A stretch of 64,000 bases of DNA from Candidatus Gastranaerophilales bacterium (GCA_944322785.1 CALUPW010000001.1:310001-374000), one strand, 5' to 3'. Shown: positions 26,336 to 35,210, numbered from the stretch's first letter. The notes: generated by a model not told the origin, from the letters alone. Made by a program: numbers and translations.

Positions 26336-27055
26336 ATGAAAGAGGTTTTTGTTGATACTGAAGACGGGGTTAAAATTGCATTTAATTTGTACAAATGCGG
26401 GCATGATGAGGTTGTGATAATTTGCCCCGGCTGGTATATGACAAAAGACAGCAGTGCTTTTTTAAGTCTTGCCGAAAAAATTACCGTTAAATATGATGTG
26501 ATTTCTATGGACTTTCGAGGGCACGGCAAAAGTTCCGGATTTTTTACCTTCACCTCAAAGGAAATTTTTGACCTTGACGCCGTTGTAAATTATGCAAAAG
26601 AAAATTACAAAAAAATATATTTAATGGGCTTTTCACTCGGCGGTGCAATGGTTTTAATATATGGTGCAATACGGGGCGGTGCAGACAAAATCATTGCGGT
26701 TTCGGCGCCTTCTGACTTTTACAAAATCGAAAACAGAATGTGGCACCCTAATGCGTGGATTCCGACGTTTAAAAAATTTGAGCCGAAAAGATGGATTTCA
26801 ATTCGTCCTTCTCTTATTATCCACAAAAAAATCAAGCCGGCGGATATTGTAGAGCAAATAAATGTTCCGACACTTTTTGTCGCAGGCAAAAAAGACGTGA
26901 CCGTCTGCCCCTGGCATACCGAACTTTTGTATAAAAAAGCAAAATGTGAAAAAAAGTTTGAACTTTTTGAAAACGGTATTCACGCCGAAGACCTGTTTTT
27001 ATCAGAACCTGACAGATTTTTAAATTTGTGTTTTGACTGGCTTGATAACAGATAG
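26336..27055 (+). CDS. Alpha/beta hydrolase (serine aminopeptidase S33/lysophospholipase-like)
   Basis: The fold elements run in order: VIICPGWYMTKDSSAF (oxyanion region), VISMDFRGHGKSSGF (about 61-75), the nucleophile elbow LMGFSLGGAMVLIYG (Ser near 99), a late aspartate in LFVAGKKDVTVCP (about 185) and the final histidine in ENGIHAEDLFL (about 215). A full Ser-Asp-His triad is therefore present. The substrate is not known. I chose the ATG at 26336 over 26318, as AGGGGT lies before it. It lies 36 bases before hom, but a functional link is doubtful. Confidence 0.85.
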   Translation: MKEVFVDTEDGVKIAFNLYKCGHDEVVIICPGWYMTKDSSAFLSLAEKITVKYDVISMDFRGHGKSSGFFTFTSKEIFDLDAVVNYAKENYKKIYLMGFSLGGAMVLIYGAIRGGADKIIAVSAPSDFYKIENRMWHPNAWIPTFKKFEPKRWISIRPSLIIHKKIKPADIVEQINVPTLFVAGKKDVTVCPWHTELLYKKAKCEKKFELFENGIHAEDLFLSEPDRFLNLCFDWLDNR

Positions 27056-27091
27056 TTATACTATTTTTTATTTTCGTGCTAAAATTTTTCT

Positions 27092-28369
27092 ATGGAAAAT
27101 AAAAAAATTAAAATCGGATTAATCGGGCTTGGAACCGTTGGAACAGGTGTTTATAAAACTTTAAAGCCCTTTGAAGATATTGAAATTACAAAAATCGGGG
27201 TCAAAAATATTAACAAACCCCGCAATATCGAAAATTTTGACAGCTCAATTTTGACAGACGACTGTTATGATGTCGTAAATGACCCTGAAATTGATATTGT
27301 CTGTGAACTTATCGGAGGCGTTCAGCCGGCATTTGATTTGATTAAAACCGCAATCAAAAACGGCAAACATATTGTGACCGCAAACAAAGAACTTCTCGCA
27401 AAACACGGAGAGGAACTTTTTAATTTTGCGGAAAAATATAATAAAGTTGTACTTTACGAAGCCGCTATTGCAGGCGGAATTCCTTTGATAATGCCAATCA
27501 AAACTATTATGGCAGGCAACAAAATCAGTAAAATTGAAGCAATTTTAAACGGAACAACCAATTATATTTTAACAAAAATGGATACCCTCGGCGCATCGTA
27601 TCAAGATGTCTTAAAAGAGGCTCAAGAACTGGGTTATGCAGAAACCGACCCAACCGGTGACGTTGAAGGCTTTGATGCAGCTTACAAAATTACAACTCTT
27701 GCCACAATAGCATTTAAAAAACGGATTAAACTGGATAATGTTTATCGTGAAGGCATTACAAAAATCCGTTCTCAGGATATGAAAGCAGCAAATGATCTGG
27801 GATACAAAATTAAACTTATCGCATCGGCTTCTATTGATGAAAACAATAATGCTGACGTTCGTGTACATCCGATGCTGATTTCACAAAATACGCCGCTTGC
27901 CCATATCAACTATGTAACAAATGCCGTAAGGCTTTCCGGTCATCCGATAGGGGATATTACCCTTTCAGGCCCCGGAGCAGGCGAATTCCCGACCGCAAGC
28001 TCAGTTGTCGGCGACATCCTTGCAATTGCCGCAGAATTCGGTAAAACGGATTACCTTCTTCCTATGATGCGGTGCAGGCATGAAGGAAATGCAAATTGTA
28101 TTAATATAAAAGATACCGTGAATAAATATTATCTTTCAATCAATGCCAAAAATAACAAAGGCGTCATCGGAACAATCGGAAAAATTTGCGCCGAAAACGA
28201 TATAAGCCTTCAAAGTATTGTGCAGAGAGGGGTTGACGAGGATAATACTGCAAATATTACGGTAATCACCGAACTCGCACTTGAAAAAAATATGCGCCGT
28301 GCGATTGAAGACTTTGAAAAAGACAAATTCATAAACAAAGTCAACAGCATGATACGGGTTCAGGTGTAA
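27092..28369 (+). CDS. hom: Homoserine dehydrogenase
   Basis: Hom reduces aspartate semialdehyde to homoserine with NAD(P)H, the branch to threonine and methionine. The dinucleotide-binding loop GLIGLGTVGTGVYK is at about 9-22. The catalytic domain contains ANKELLAKHG, NGTTNYILTKM and GYAETDPTGDVEGFDAAYK (about 180-198), with the conserved lysines. An ACT domain (about 350-425) suggests feedback control by threonine. The 425-residue length is usual. It is 18 bases upstream of thrC, forming a two-gene threonine operon; the homoserine kinase gene is not in the window. Confidence 0.97.
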   Translation: MENKKIKIGLIGLGTVGTGVYKTLKPFEDIEITKIGVKNINKPRNIENFDSSILTDDCYDVVNDPEIDIVCELIGGVQPAFDLIKTAIKNGKHIVTANKELLAKHGEELFNFAEKYNKVVLYEAAIAGGIPLIMPIKTIMAGNKISKIEAILNGTTNYILTKMDTLGASYQDVLKEAQELGYAETDPTGDVEGFDAAYKITTLATIAFKKRIKLDNVYREGITKIRSQDMKAANDLGYKIKLIASASIDENNNADVRVHPMLISQNTPLAHINYVTNAVRLSGHPIGDITLSGPGAGEFPTASSVVGDILAIAAEFGKTDYLLPMMRCRHEGNANCINIKDTVNKYYLSINAKNNKGVIGTIGKICAENDISLQSIVQRGVDEDNTANITVITELALEKNMRRAIEDFEKDKFINKVNSMIRVQV

Positions 28370-28387
28370 AAGAAAAAGAGGGAAACT

Positions 28388-29440
28388 ATGTACTATCAGG
28401 GATTAATCAACACATTCAGAGAATATCTTCCGGTAACGGACAAAACTCCGGTTGTAACGCTTAATGAAGGTAACACGCCTTTGATAAAAGCTGAAAATCT
28501 GGCAAAAAAAATCGGGCTTGACGCAGAGATTTATTTGAAGTTTGAAGGATGCAACCCGACCGGAAGTTTTAAAGACAGAGGGATGACAATGGCGGTTTCA
28601 AAAGCCAAAGAATCCGGCTCCGGTGCAATAATCTGCGCCTCAACCGGAAACACATCCGCCTCAGCCGCCGCATACGGTGCAAAAGCCGGATTAAGAACTT
28701 TTGTATTAATTCCTGACGGATATATTGCGCTCGGCAAACTTTCGCAGGCAATGATGTACGGGGCAGAAATCATTGCAATTCAAGGAAATTTTGATGAAGC
28801 GCTTGAGCTTGTCCGAAAAATTGCTGACAAATACCCGATTACTCTTGTAAATTCCGTAAATCCTTACAGAATTGAAGGACAGAAAACAGGCGCATTTGAA
28901 ATTATCAATGCACTGGGTAAAGCTCCTGATTACCATTTTATTCCGGTAGGAAATGCAGGAAACATAACCGCATACTGGAAAGGTTATAAAGAGTGGCATG
29001 CTGCAGGCAAAATTTCTGCATTACCGAAGATGATGGGATTTGAAGCCGAAGGTGCAGCAGCAATTGTTAAGGGTGAACGAATTTTGAAACCTGAAACACT
29101 TGCAACGGCAATTCGTATCGGAAATCCTGCAAGCTGGAAGCAGGCAGAAGCCGCAAGAGATGAAAGCAACGGTATGATTAATTTTGTAACTGATGATGAA
29201 ATTGTGAAAGCTTACAAACTTATAGCGTCATCTGAGGGGGTTCTGGCAGAACCCGCAAGTGCCGCATCAGTTGCCGGATTGATAAAAGTTAAAGATAAGA
29301 TAAAAGAAGGCTCAAAGATTGTTTGTATTTTGACTGGCAACGGACTTAAAGACCCTGACAATGCAATCAAATATTCAAATGCCGATGTCAAAAAGACAAC
29401 TTCTGAAATGAACGATATTTTGAAAGCTATGAATATATAA
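28388..29440 (+). CDS. thrC: Threonine synthase
   Basis: ThrC converts O-phosphohomoserine to threonine using pyridoxal phosphate. The PLP lysine lies in [14 protein letters not shown] (Lys near 62). The phosphate-binding and substrate motifs [14 protein letters not shown] (about 81-94) and [15 protein letters not shown] follow. At 350 residues it belongs to the short bacterial class without the long N-terminal extension. GAGGGAAACT precedes the ATG. It is the last gene of the hom-thrC operon, ended by a strong terminator that also isolates it from the pilin gene downstream. Confidence 0.97.
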   Translation: MYYQGLINTFREYLPVTDKTPVVTLNEGNTPLIKAENLAKKIGLDAEIYLKFEGCNPTGSFKDRGMTMAVSKAKESGSGAIICASTGNTSASAAAYGAKAGLRTFVLIPDGYIALGKLSQAMMYGAEIIAIQGNFDEALELVRKIADKYPITLVNSVNPYRIEGQKTGAFEIINALGKAPDYHFIPVGNAGNITAYWKGYKEWHAAGKISALPKMMGFEAEGAAAIVKGERILKPETLATAIRIGNPASWKQAEAARDESNGMINFVTDDEIVKAYKLIASSEGVLAEPASAASVAGLIKVKDKIKEGSKIVCILTGNGLKDPDNAIKYSNADVKKTTSEMNDILKAMNI

Positions 29441-29445
29441 ATTTA

Positions 29446-29478
29446 AAATTCCCGTCTTGCAAAGGGCGGGAATTTTTT
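29446..29478 (+). terminator. Terminator of hom-thrC
   Basis: AAATTCCCG and CGGGAATTT form a 9-bp stem with a 12-base loop, followed by TTT. It lies 6 bases after the thrC stop and just before the promoter region of pilin copy 1. Confidence 0.85.
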
Positions 29479-29519
29479 ATATAATAAAGGTTGTTTTATA
29501 TAAAAATAAGGAGCAAAAA

Positions 29520-29573
29520 ATGGTAAAAAAGCAGACTATGATTGAAATTCAGGGGGGGGGGGGCAACCCGTAA
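29520..29573 (+). CDS. Leader reading frame with G tract before pilin copy 1 (OFF phase)
   Basis: An ATG preceded by AATAAGGAGCAAAAA, the best ribosome site of the locus, opens a frame MVKKQTMIEIQ that runs into 12 G. With 12 G the frame ends after 17 codons (GGGGNP, stop). With 11 G it would join the long pilin frame. It is nearly identical to the leader at 37777 and related to that at 31169. The same start, peptide and tract occur before three pilin-like genes, so I read this as the 5' end of a phase-variable gene rather than as an independent peptide. Confidence 0.7.
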   Translation: MVKKQTMIEIQGGGGNP

Positions 29574-30654
29574 AACAGGCTCCTGTTGCGGTTTAACCTT
29601 ATGTCATTCTTCAGCCAAGGACAATTTAAGTCCAAAGATTGAAGAATTTTACGAAAAAATGAAACGTCATTCCGGACTTGATCCGGAATCTATCAATGCT
29701 GATAGAAACAGACTCCGGCTCGGGGGCCGGAGTGACGAAGGCGGTAAAATCATACCTTCTTCTTACCGTCACCCTGAACTTGATTCAGGGTCTATTAAGA
29801 TAGGAAAAGATTCCGGCTCGGAGGCCGGAATGACGGGTACAGAGTCAAACATCCTTCACCGCAAAGTCCAGAGTGACGAAGGCAGCAGGACGCCATGCAC
29901 CACCTTCCGTCACTCTGACGGAAGTCAGAGTCTGTCAATGCCGGTTAATTCAATCCGGTACTTTTGGCGTCAAAAGTCCCGCAAAGCCGCCTTCACCATG
30001 GCAGAAGTTCTGATAACGCTTGGAATAATCGGCATAGTAGCCTCAATGACTTTGCCATCATTATATATAAAAAATCAGAACAAAGCTCTTGAAGCTTCGT
30101 TAAAAAAGAATTATTCAGTGCTTCAACAGGCACTTGACATGTATCAGGCTCAAAACGGATTTCGTTTGAAGTCGGATGATTTGGATACTCATGAATTGAA
30201 GCCGGCTATTCTTCCATATTTTAATGTGTTAAATGATTGCGGAGTGGGCACAGAACTTTCAGGGAAAGCATGTATTCCAAATACGGAAGAAAATAAATCA
30301 AATATATACAAATCATATAACGGTAATACGATTACTCTGGCTGTATTCGATGACGGACAGTTTGTTTTAAATGACGGAAGCCTGATTTTGCTGGAAAATG
30401 TTCGTTATGGATACGGTGTATTAATTTCAGTAGATGTAAACGGGTATAACAAACGACCGAATAGATGGGGGCATGATTTATTTACATTTCAGCTTATGAA
30501 AGATGGTGAACTTCTGCCTATGGGAGCCCCGGAAACTCAATGGCATAATGAAAATACATATTGTTCCACTACTTCGACAAATAATATGAACGGCGCCGGC
30601 TGTACCTACAAAGCATTGACTGATAAAGATTATTTTAATAATCTGCCAAAATAA
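29542..30654 (+). CDS. Pilin-like protein, copy 1, with palindrome-derived leader (phase variable, frame-shifted from its best start)
   Basis: The open frame as given starts from a weak TTG; the likely ON start is ATG 29520 if the G tract loses one base. Residues 1-150 are a leader translated from palindromic repeats. From residue 151 comes a type IV pilin/pseudopilin N terminus, A|FTMAEVLITLGIIGIV, with Phe+1 and Glu+5 and a helix of about 22 residues, after SRKA. The mature domain (about 200) has four or more cysteines (NDCGVG, KACIPN, YCSTTS, GCTYKA). Prepilin peptidase would cleave before Phe 151, leaving a leader far longer than usual. An internal ATG (29938) would give a normal 18-residue leader but has only a weak ribosome site. 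Confidence 0.75.
   Translation: MKFRGGGATRKTGSCCGLTLCHSSAKDNLSPKIEEFYEKMKRHSGLDPESINADRNRLRLGGRSDEGGKIIPSSYRHPELDSGSIKIGKDSGSEAGMTGTESNILHRKVQSDEGSRTPCTTFRHSDGSQSLSMPVNSIRYFWRQKSRKAAFTMAEVLITLGIIGIVASMTLPSLYIKNQNKALEASLKKNYSVLQQALDMYQAQNGFRLKSDDLDTHELKPAILPYFNVLNDCGVGTELSGKACIPNTEENKSNIYKSYNGNTITLAVFDDGQFVLNDGSLILLENVRYGYGVLISVDVNGYNKRPNRWGHDLFTFQLMKDGELLPMGAPETQWHNENTYCSTTSTNNMNGAGCTYKALTDKDYFNNLPK
29552..29563 (+). repeat. Poly-G tract (12) in pilin copy 1
   Basis: Twelve G directly follow CA of the leader glutamine codon. The tract is within the predicted coding part, so a length change of one base alters the reading frame of the whole pilin gene. Confidence 0.9.
29665..29737. repeat. Composite palindrome, CGTCA/TGACG family (pilin copy 1, first unit)
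   Basis: The unit runs CGTC, hairpin ATTCCGGA-cttga-TCCGGAAT, a CTATCAA/GATAG middle, hairpin ACTCCGGC-tcggg-GCCGGAGT, GACG. Outer CGTCA and TGACG are complementary. It is read in frame as part of the pilin leader (RHSGLDPESINAD...). Confidence 0.85.
29767..29835. repeat. Composite palindrome, CGTCA/TGACG family (pilin copy 1, second unit)
   Basis: Same architecture as the first unit: ACCCTGAA-cttga-TTCAGGGT, then ATTAAGATAG, then ATTCCGGC-tcgga-GCCGGAAT, TGACG. A further hairpin (ACTCTGAC-ggaa-GTCAGAGT, about 29912-29931) lies just before the pilin domain. Confidence 0.85.
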
Positions 30655-30659
30655 AAAAT

Positions 30660-31066
30660 AAAGCAGCCCGTAAGCCGTGTTCTGTTTATAGATAATCATC
30701 TGTCTGGTATTGCGGTTACCCGCAATCTCTAGCGATATTTCTGAAGTCGGCGGACAGCCTTTATAACCTTCAATTTAATCTTGCATCCTATCGGGGGTTG
30801 CCTGGCCGGTGCTTCTCAACACCGCCGGTGAGCTCTTACCTCGCCGTTGCACCATCGCCTGTGACTTTCGTCCATCGGCAGTCTAACATTTCTGTGGTCC
30901 TATTCCACCGGCTCACGCCGTCCGGAGTTTCTCCGGCGATTTGTCCTCGGATGCACGGACTTTCCTCACATTGTTGACCGGCTGCCAAATTTTGACAGCC
31001 ACCTGATTTTTTACAAAATTGTAACAATATCCGTCAGCGCAATGCGCGATTATCCGGCTGCTTTAT
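30660..31066 (-). ncRNA. rnpB: RNase P RNA (type A)
   Basis: On the minus strand the sequence carries the hallmark GAGGAAAGTCC near the 5' side and ACAGAACACGGCTTACGGGC near the 3' end, with AGGTAAGAGCTCACC in between. The ends pair as P1 (AAAGCAGCC with GGCTGCTTT). The length of about 405 bases is normal for type A RNase P RNA, the ribozyme that matures tRNA 5' ends. The promoter is visible just upstream. The RNA lies between pilin copies 1 and 2 and ends 6 bases beyond the convergent pilin copy 1 stop; no protein gene should be called on it. Confidence 0.97.
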
Positions 31067-31073
31067 TAAATTT

Positions 31074-31102
31074 ATTATATATATAATTCTTTTATTTTTC
31101 AA
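31074..31102 (-). promoter_or_regulatory. Promoter of rnpB
   Basis: On the minus strand TTGAAA (31102-31097) and TATAAT (31079-31074) are separated by exactly 17 bases and lie 8 bases before the first paired base of the RNA, a near-consensus housekeeping promoter. Confidence 0.8.
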
Positions 31103-31168
31103 TATATTGTTTTTCATATAAAAATATGGTATAGTTTAAACAGGTTATCAAATAGGGGAATTAGAGAC

Positions 31169-31243
31169 GTGAAAATGCAGACTATGATTGAGTTTCAGGG
31201 GGGGGGGGTACCTTCAAACACCTTTTTATCAGGAGAATTTTAA
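31169..31243 (+). CDS. Leader reading frame with G tract before pilin copy 2 (OFF phase)
   Basis: GTG 31169 (or ATG 31175), after AGGGGAATTAGAGAC, opens a leader KMQTMIEFQ that runs into 11 G and stops after 24 codons (...SGEF). It shares QTMIE and the tract with copies 1 and 3. The frame of the pilin is open without a stop back to the tract, but offset by two, so 12 or 9 G would join them. Confidence 0.6.
   Translation: MKMQTMIEFQGGGVPSNTFLSGEF
31198..31208 (+). repeat. Poly-G tract (11) in pilin copy 2
   Basis: Eleven G follow CA of the leader glutamine codon, at the same position as in copies 1 and 3. Here the predicted in-frame lengths are 9 or 12. Confidence 0.9.
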
Positions 31244-31287
31244 ACTTATTATTTATAATTCGGCATTCATTTTATAATATCTTAAGT

Positions 31288-32085
31288 GTGGCCTTCCGTC
31301 GGGTATGTTTTTTATCAAAGAGAAATAAAAACCCGCAATATGCATTTACTATGGCGGAGGTTTTGATAGTTCTTGGAATTTTGGGGATAATAGCTGCGTT
31401 GACCTTAATGCAGGTGTTGACAAAAGTTGATAAAAAAGTTGCGTCAGTAAAGGTTTACAAATTCTATTCAATGATTAATCAGGCAGTAGCTATGTCTACT
31501 TTGTATAACGGAGGTATTGACGGGTGGTTTTATGGTGGAAAACCTGTAGCATCAGCTGATACTGCAAATATTACGTATGAAAATAACCGTGATTTTGTTG
31601 AAACTTATTTTACAAAATATATGAGAGCCGGAAATTGCGAAAACTATATGGTCGGCAGTAAAAATGAAAATGATAAACGGGGCGTCAAATGTATGATGGA
31701 ATCCGGAGATGCCGTAATATTTGCTATTTATCAAGTTATCGGTGCTGATATCGGAATTTCCGTGGATATTTATTATGTAACAAACTTTACTGCAATGAGC
31801 AAAAGGCATGAGGAAGGGAACTTTTTAACCGATACAAGATATGTATATTATTTTTCAATGCGTAAAGAAACCTTTGATGACAACATGGAGGAAGTAAATT
31901 CAAATTTAAATAATAAGATTTTTGTCGGACCTTATTCTTTGAATTGGGACGGGACAGTTGAAGGATTAACGAAAACCGGAACACAATATTCCTGTTCAAA
32001 GAAAGGATACACATTTTATCCGGCATATTGTACAAAACTGCTTGAACTTAACGGATGGGAATTCCCTGACAATTATCCGTGGTAA
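31288..32085 (+). CDS. Pilin-like protein, copy 2
   Basis: From a GTG the protein begins with a basic leader of 19 residues (RVCFLSKRNKNPQYA) followed by A|FTMAEVLIVLGILGIIAAL: Phe at 20, Glu at 24, a hydrophobic helix and then a mature domain of about 220 residues with cysteines (GNCENY, VKCMM, YSCSKKG, AYCTK). It is a type IV pilin/pseudopilin-like protein by its N terminus only; no function is shown. The GTG has no clear ribosome site, and the frame continues open for 28 codons upstream to a G tract, so the true start may be 31169/31175 when the tract is 12 G. It ends one base from the convergent methyltransferase. Confidence 0.75.
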   Translation: MAFRRVCFLSKRNKNPQYAFTMAEVLIVLGILGIIAALTLMQVLTKVDKKVASVKVYKFYSMINQAVAMSTLYNGGIDGWFYGGKPVASADTANITYENNRDFVETYFTKYMRAGNCENYMVGSKNENDKRGVKCMMESGDAVIFAIYQVIGADIGISVDIYYVTNFTAMSKRHEEGNFLTDTRYVYYFSMRKETFDDNMEEVNSNLNNKIFVGPYSLNWDGTVEGLTKTGTQYSCSKKGYTFYPAYCTKLLELNGWEFPDNYPW

Positions 32086-32086
32086 T

Positions 32087-32656
32087 TTATCGTAATTTTC
32101 TGGCAAGTGATAGTCCTGCGGGAAGATTTAATACGACGTTCTGGTAATCGGGATTTTGGGCAATAGCATCAATAAAAGGTTTTACCTTTTCCCTGTGAGA
32201 AAGAACGTTGTCTACAGCAAGAATTCCTCCCTGTATAAGATGCGGATTAATAAGTTCAAAATATTTTAAAGTTTCGCTTTTGTTGGCATCAATAAAAACG
32301 AAATCAAATTTTGTATCCTCAGGAAGATATTCAAGAATTTTTATTGCAGAGCCTTCAATCGTTGTAATTATATCAAGCACTCCGCATTTTTCAAAATTTT
32401 CCCGTGCGGGTTTAATTCTTTTTTCATAAAATTCAACAGTCGTTAGTTTTCCGCCAGTTTCCTTTAGGGCTTTTGCAATCCATATACCTGAATACCCGTT
32501 TGAGGTGCCGAGTTCAAGAACGTTTTTGGATTTTGCGGTTCGGATTAAGAGATTTAAAAATTCTCCGGTTACCCGTGCAATATTCCAGAATTGTTTCTGA
32601 GTATTTTCGAGTTCTAAAAGTGTTTGTTTTGTTATTTCATCAAAATTTTCAATCAT
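32087..32656 (-). CDS. O-methyltransferase (SAM-dependent, caffeoyl-CoA type)
   Basis: The 189-residue protein has SAM-binding motif I VLELGTSNGYSGIWIA (about 46-61), TVEFYEKR, the metal/acceptor region FVFIDANKSETLKYF (about 118-132) and GGILAVDNVL, as in family 3 O-methyltransferases. The acceptor is unknown. Its start overlaps the stop region of the beta-propeller gene by 4 bases, so it is the last gene of the grpE-dnaJ transcript. Confidence 0.88.
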   Translation of the reverse strand: MIENFDEITKQTLLELENTQKQFWNIARVTGEFLNLLIRTAKSKNVLELGTSNGYSGIWIAKALKETGGKLTTVEFYEKRIKPARENFEKCGVLDIITTIEGSAIKILEYLPEDTKFDFVFIDANKSETLKYFELINPHLIQGGILAVDNVLSHREKVKPFIDAIAQNPDYQNVVLNLPAGLSLARKLR

Positions 32657-34083
32657 TTGTTTATCTTTTTCACTTTGTCAACAACAACAATTGAATTTAT
32701 CGGAATTTCAACAGCATTTGTTTTGATTACTTTTTTTAATTCCAGATCAATTATTGAATATTTTTTTGCTTTTGTATCCGTTATAATAGCAAGGTTTGTA
32801 CCGTCTATTCTGAATATTTTTGTCGAAAATCCGTCAGTGCCGAGTTCTATAATATCCGTTAATTGATCGGTTGTAGTGTCAATTATGCATATTTCGTTGT
32901 TAATTGCGCCCAGAACATAAAGTTTGTCATTAAAAACAAGCATATCAACCGGTTTTGTTGTAATATTCGTTTCACCGACAAGTCCGATTGTTTTGTAGTC
33001 AATAATTGCAAGACGATTTTTGGTGCGGCTTGTTATATATATTTTTTTGTTTGCATAGGCAATTTTTGATGTGTTCGGAAACCTTCCTATTTCACGGAGA
33101 AGATATCCGTTATCAAGTTCAACCGCCCAGATTTCGTTTGTTTTTTTGTCTACATAAAATAATTTTGTTCCGTCCTCGCTCAAGGTTAGTTTTTCACACA
33201 TTCCGTTAAGTTTAAGCTGTTTTTTTAACGTCATGTTTTCAAGACTCAACACATATATGCTGGCATCTTCAGGGCTTGCTATGTATGCGATTTTGTTGTT
33301 TTTATCAATAATTATTTCACCTGGTTGTGTTTTAAGATTGATTTGTTTGATAATTTGTTCATCCGCAAGAGAAATTATATCAACTGATTTCTTGTTAAAG
33401 GAACTTACAAGAAGAAATTGACCGTCATAACCTTTCATTGAAATCGGGATGTTTTCTTGAGAAAAAGAATATTCCGGTGTTTGTCTTGATGGGTTTAGAA
33501 CTTGAATATTTTTTGTGAAATTTGTTGTTGCATAAATCGTTTTGTTTTTTAACTGCGGAATTTCGGAAAGTGAATTTACAACGGAATTTTCACCCTTATT
33601 TTTTGCAGGGATAACTTTTAATGTCGGTTCATTTATTGTTGTGATTTCAAGGTTGCCGATAATGCCTTTTATATTTTCCGGAATTGCAAGTCCGTGCGGA
33701 ACAAGCATATCCTGCGGCAAAAGTCCTGATTTCAACTGATGCGGTGGATTTTGGAGTTTTATGATACTTTTTTTGCCTTCTTTGTCTTCAAGAACTTTTA
33801 AAAGTACATAATCATTATTAAAAATTACGACATCCGGTTTTTGAGAAAGGGTTTTACCTTCAGGAATAGTCGAGGATATTTCCAACGTTTCCGGATTAAT
33901 AATTTTTGCGGGAATTACCGGAAGATAAATTGTATTGTCAGGAAGTATAATTACCCCGTCAAAACGAAAATTCGTTTCCGGAAAATTTTGCATCACTATA
34001 TTTTTAACGTCTTTAGGCAGTTCCGCTGAAAAACAACCCTGCGCCGCTAAAAATAAAGCTAATACAATAAGTATTTTCCGCAT
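32653..34083 (-). CDS. Secreted YVTN-type beta-propeller protein
   Basis: A signal peptide is visible (MRKILIVLALFLAAQGCFSAELP, cut near 19-20). Residues about 190-470 contain repeats with blades such as KIAYIASPEDASIYVLSLEN, KLFYVDKKTNEIWAVELDNG and KIYITSRTKNRLAIIDYKT, typical of YVTN/lactonase-like propellers. These are usually surface or periplasmic proteins. No catalytic site was recognised. The ATG shares one base with the stop of dnaJ, and it overlaps the methyltransferase at the other end, so four genes are tightly coupled. The link of a secreted propeller with the heat-shock genes is unusual. Confidence 0.8.
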   Translation of the reverse strand: MRKILIVLALFLAAQGCFSAELPKDVKNIVMQNFPETNFRFDGVIILPDNTIYLPVIPAKIINPETLEISSTIPEGKTLSQKPDVVIFNNDYVLLKVLEDKEGKKSIIKLQNPPHQLKSGLLPQDMLVPHGLAIPENIKGIIGNLEITTINEPTLKVIPAKNKGENSVVNSLSEIPQLKNKTIYATTNFTKNIQVLNPSRQTPEYSFSQENIPISMKGYDGQFLLVSSFNKKSVDIISLADEQIIKQINLKTQPGEIIIDKNNKIAYIASPEDASIYVLSLENMTLKKQLKLNGMCEKLTLSEDGTKLFYVDKKTNEIWAVELDNGYLLREIGRFPNTSKIAYANKKIYITSRTKNRLAIIDYKTIGLVGETNITTKPVDMLVFNDKLYVLGAINNEICIIDTTTDQLTDIIELGTDGFSTKIFRIDGTNLAIITDTKAKKYSIIDLELKKVIKTNAVEIPINSIVVVDKVKKINK

Positions 34084-35210
34084 TATTGAAAAACTCCTTT
34101 AACTTTATTTAAAAGGGAATCCTGTTGCTGCACTTTTTTCCCTTTTTTTAATTCATAAAGTTTTTTGTACAACTGTTTCTCCTCATCTGTCGGCTGGGAC
34201 GGGATTACCACATTAACTATAATAATATGATCCCCTCTTTGAGATGGTCTTGAAAGATGAGGAACTCCTGCACCCTTTATTTTTATCAGATTGCCGCTTT
34301 GAACACCCGGTTGAATTTTAACGGTTTTAACCCCGTCCAGAGTGCCGATTTGAAGTTCGTCCCCTAAAACAGCCTGCGATGGATCAATTTCAACGGTTGA
34401 AAATATATCCACGCCGTCACGTTTGTAATATTTTGACGCTCTTACATGAATTACGACAAACAAATCTCCGGCTGGACCGCCGTTTGAACCTGCATCTCCT
34501 TCGCCTGAAACCCTTATTTTAGACAAATTATCAACACCTGCCGGAATTTTTATCTCAATTTTCTTCTCCTTTTCGATTTTGCCGTAACCTTTGCATGCTT
34601 TACATGGTGTTCCGATTTTTTGTCCCGTTCCGTTGCAGTCAGGACAGATTGTGATTTGTGAAATCGCACCGAGAGGTGTTCTTGTTACTCTTTGAACCTG
34701 TCCTGTCCCGTGGCATGTTGTACAGGTTACGGGTTTGGTGCCTTTTTGTGCGCCTGTTCCGTTACATTCGGAGCAAACTTCAAGATGTTCAAATTTGATT
34801 TCTTTTGTTGTGCCAAAAACAGCTTCTTTAAAATCAATTTCAATATCATATCTCAAATCATCGCCACGCTGCGGTGCATTTGGATCTGCTCCGCCGAATC
34901 CGAAGCCGCCAAATCCGCCGAAAAATGAATTAAAGATATCATTCAAATCGCCAAATCCGCCTGCAAACGGGCCGTTTGTATCAAAGCCCGCATTTTTCAA
35001 CCCGTCTTCGCCGTAACGGTCATAAGTTGCCCGTTTGTTATCATCCATTAAGGTTTCATAGGCTTTTCCGAGTTCTTTAAATTTTTCCTCAGCATCCGGT
35101 GCTTTATTTACGTCGGGGTGAAGCGTGCGGGCTTTTTTTCGGAATGCCGATTTTATCTCTTCTTTTGTCGCTGTTTGCGATACTTCCAATATTTCGTAAT
35201 AGTTTGCCAT
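34083..35210 (-). CDS. dnaJ: Chaperone protein DnaJ
   Basis: DnaJ (Hsp40) delivers substrates to DnaK and stimulates its ATPase. The J domain (1-70) has the HPD tripeptide near 32-34 and is followed by a G/F-rich region (FFGGFGGFGFGG, about 90-105). Four CxxCxGxG zinc repeats (CSECNGTG, CTTCHGTG, CPDCNGTG, CKACKGYG) are at about 143-212, then the two C-terminal beta domains. At 375 residues it is a full-length type I protein. It is downstream of grpE and directly coupled to the propeller gene; dnaK is not in the window. Confidence 0.97.
   Translation of the reverse strand: MANYYEILEVSQTATKEEIKSAFRKKARTLHPDVNKAPDAEEKFKELGKAYETLMDDNKRATYDRYGEDGLKNAGFDTNGPFAGGFGDLNDIFNSFFGGFGGFGFGGADPNAPQRGDDLRYDIEIDFKEAVFGTTKEIKFEHLEVCSECNGTGAQKGTKPVTCTTCHGTGQVQRVTRTPLGAISQITICPDCNGTGQKIGTPCKACKGYGKIEKEKKIEIKIPAGVDNLSKIRVSGEGDAGSNGGPAGDLFVVIHVRASKYYKRDGVDIFSTVEIDPSQAVLGDELQIGTLDGVKTVKIQPGVQSGNLIKIKGAGVPHLSRPSQRGDHIIIVNVVIPSQPTDEEKQLYKKLYELKKGKKVQQQDSLLNKVKGVFQ

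Noticed and set aside
30836-31027. Minus-strand reading frame of 63 codons
   Set aside because: It lies entirely within the RNase P RNA.
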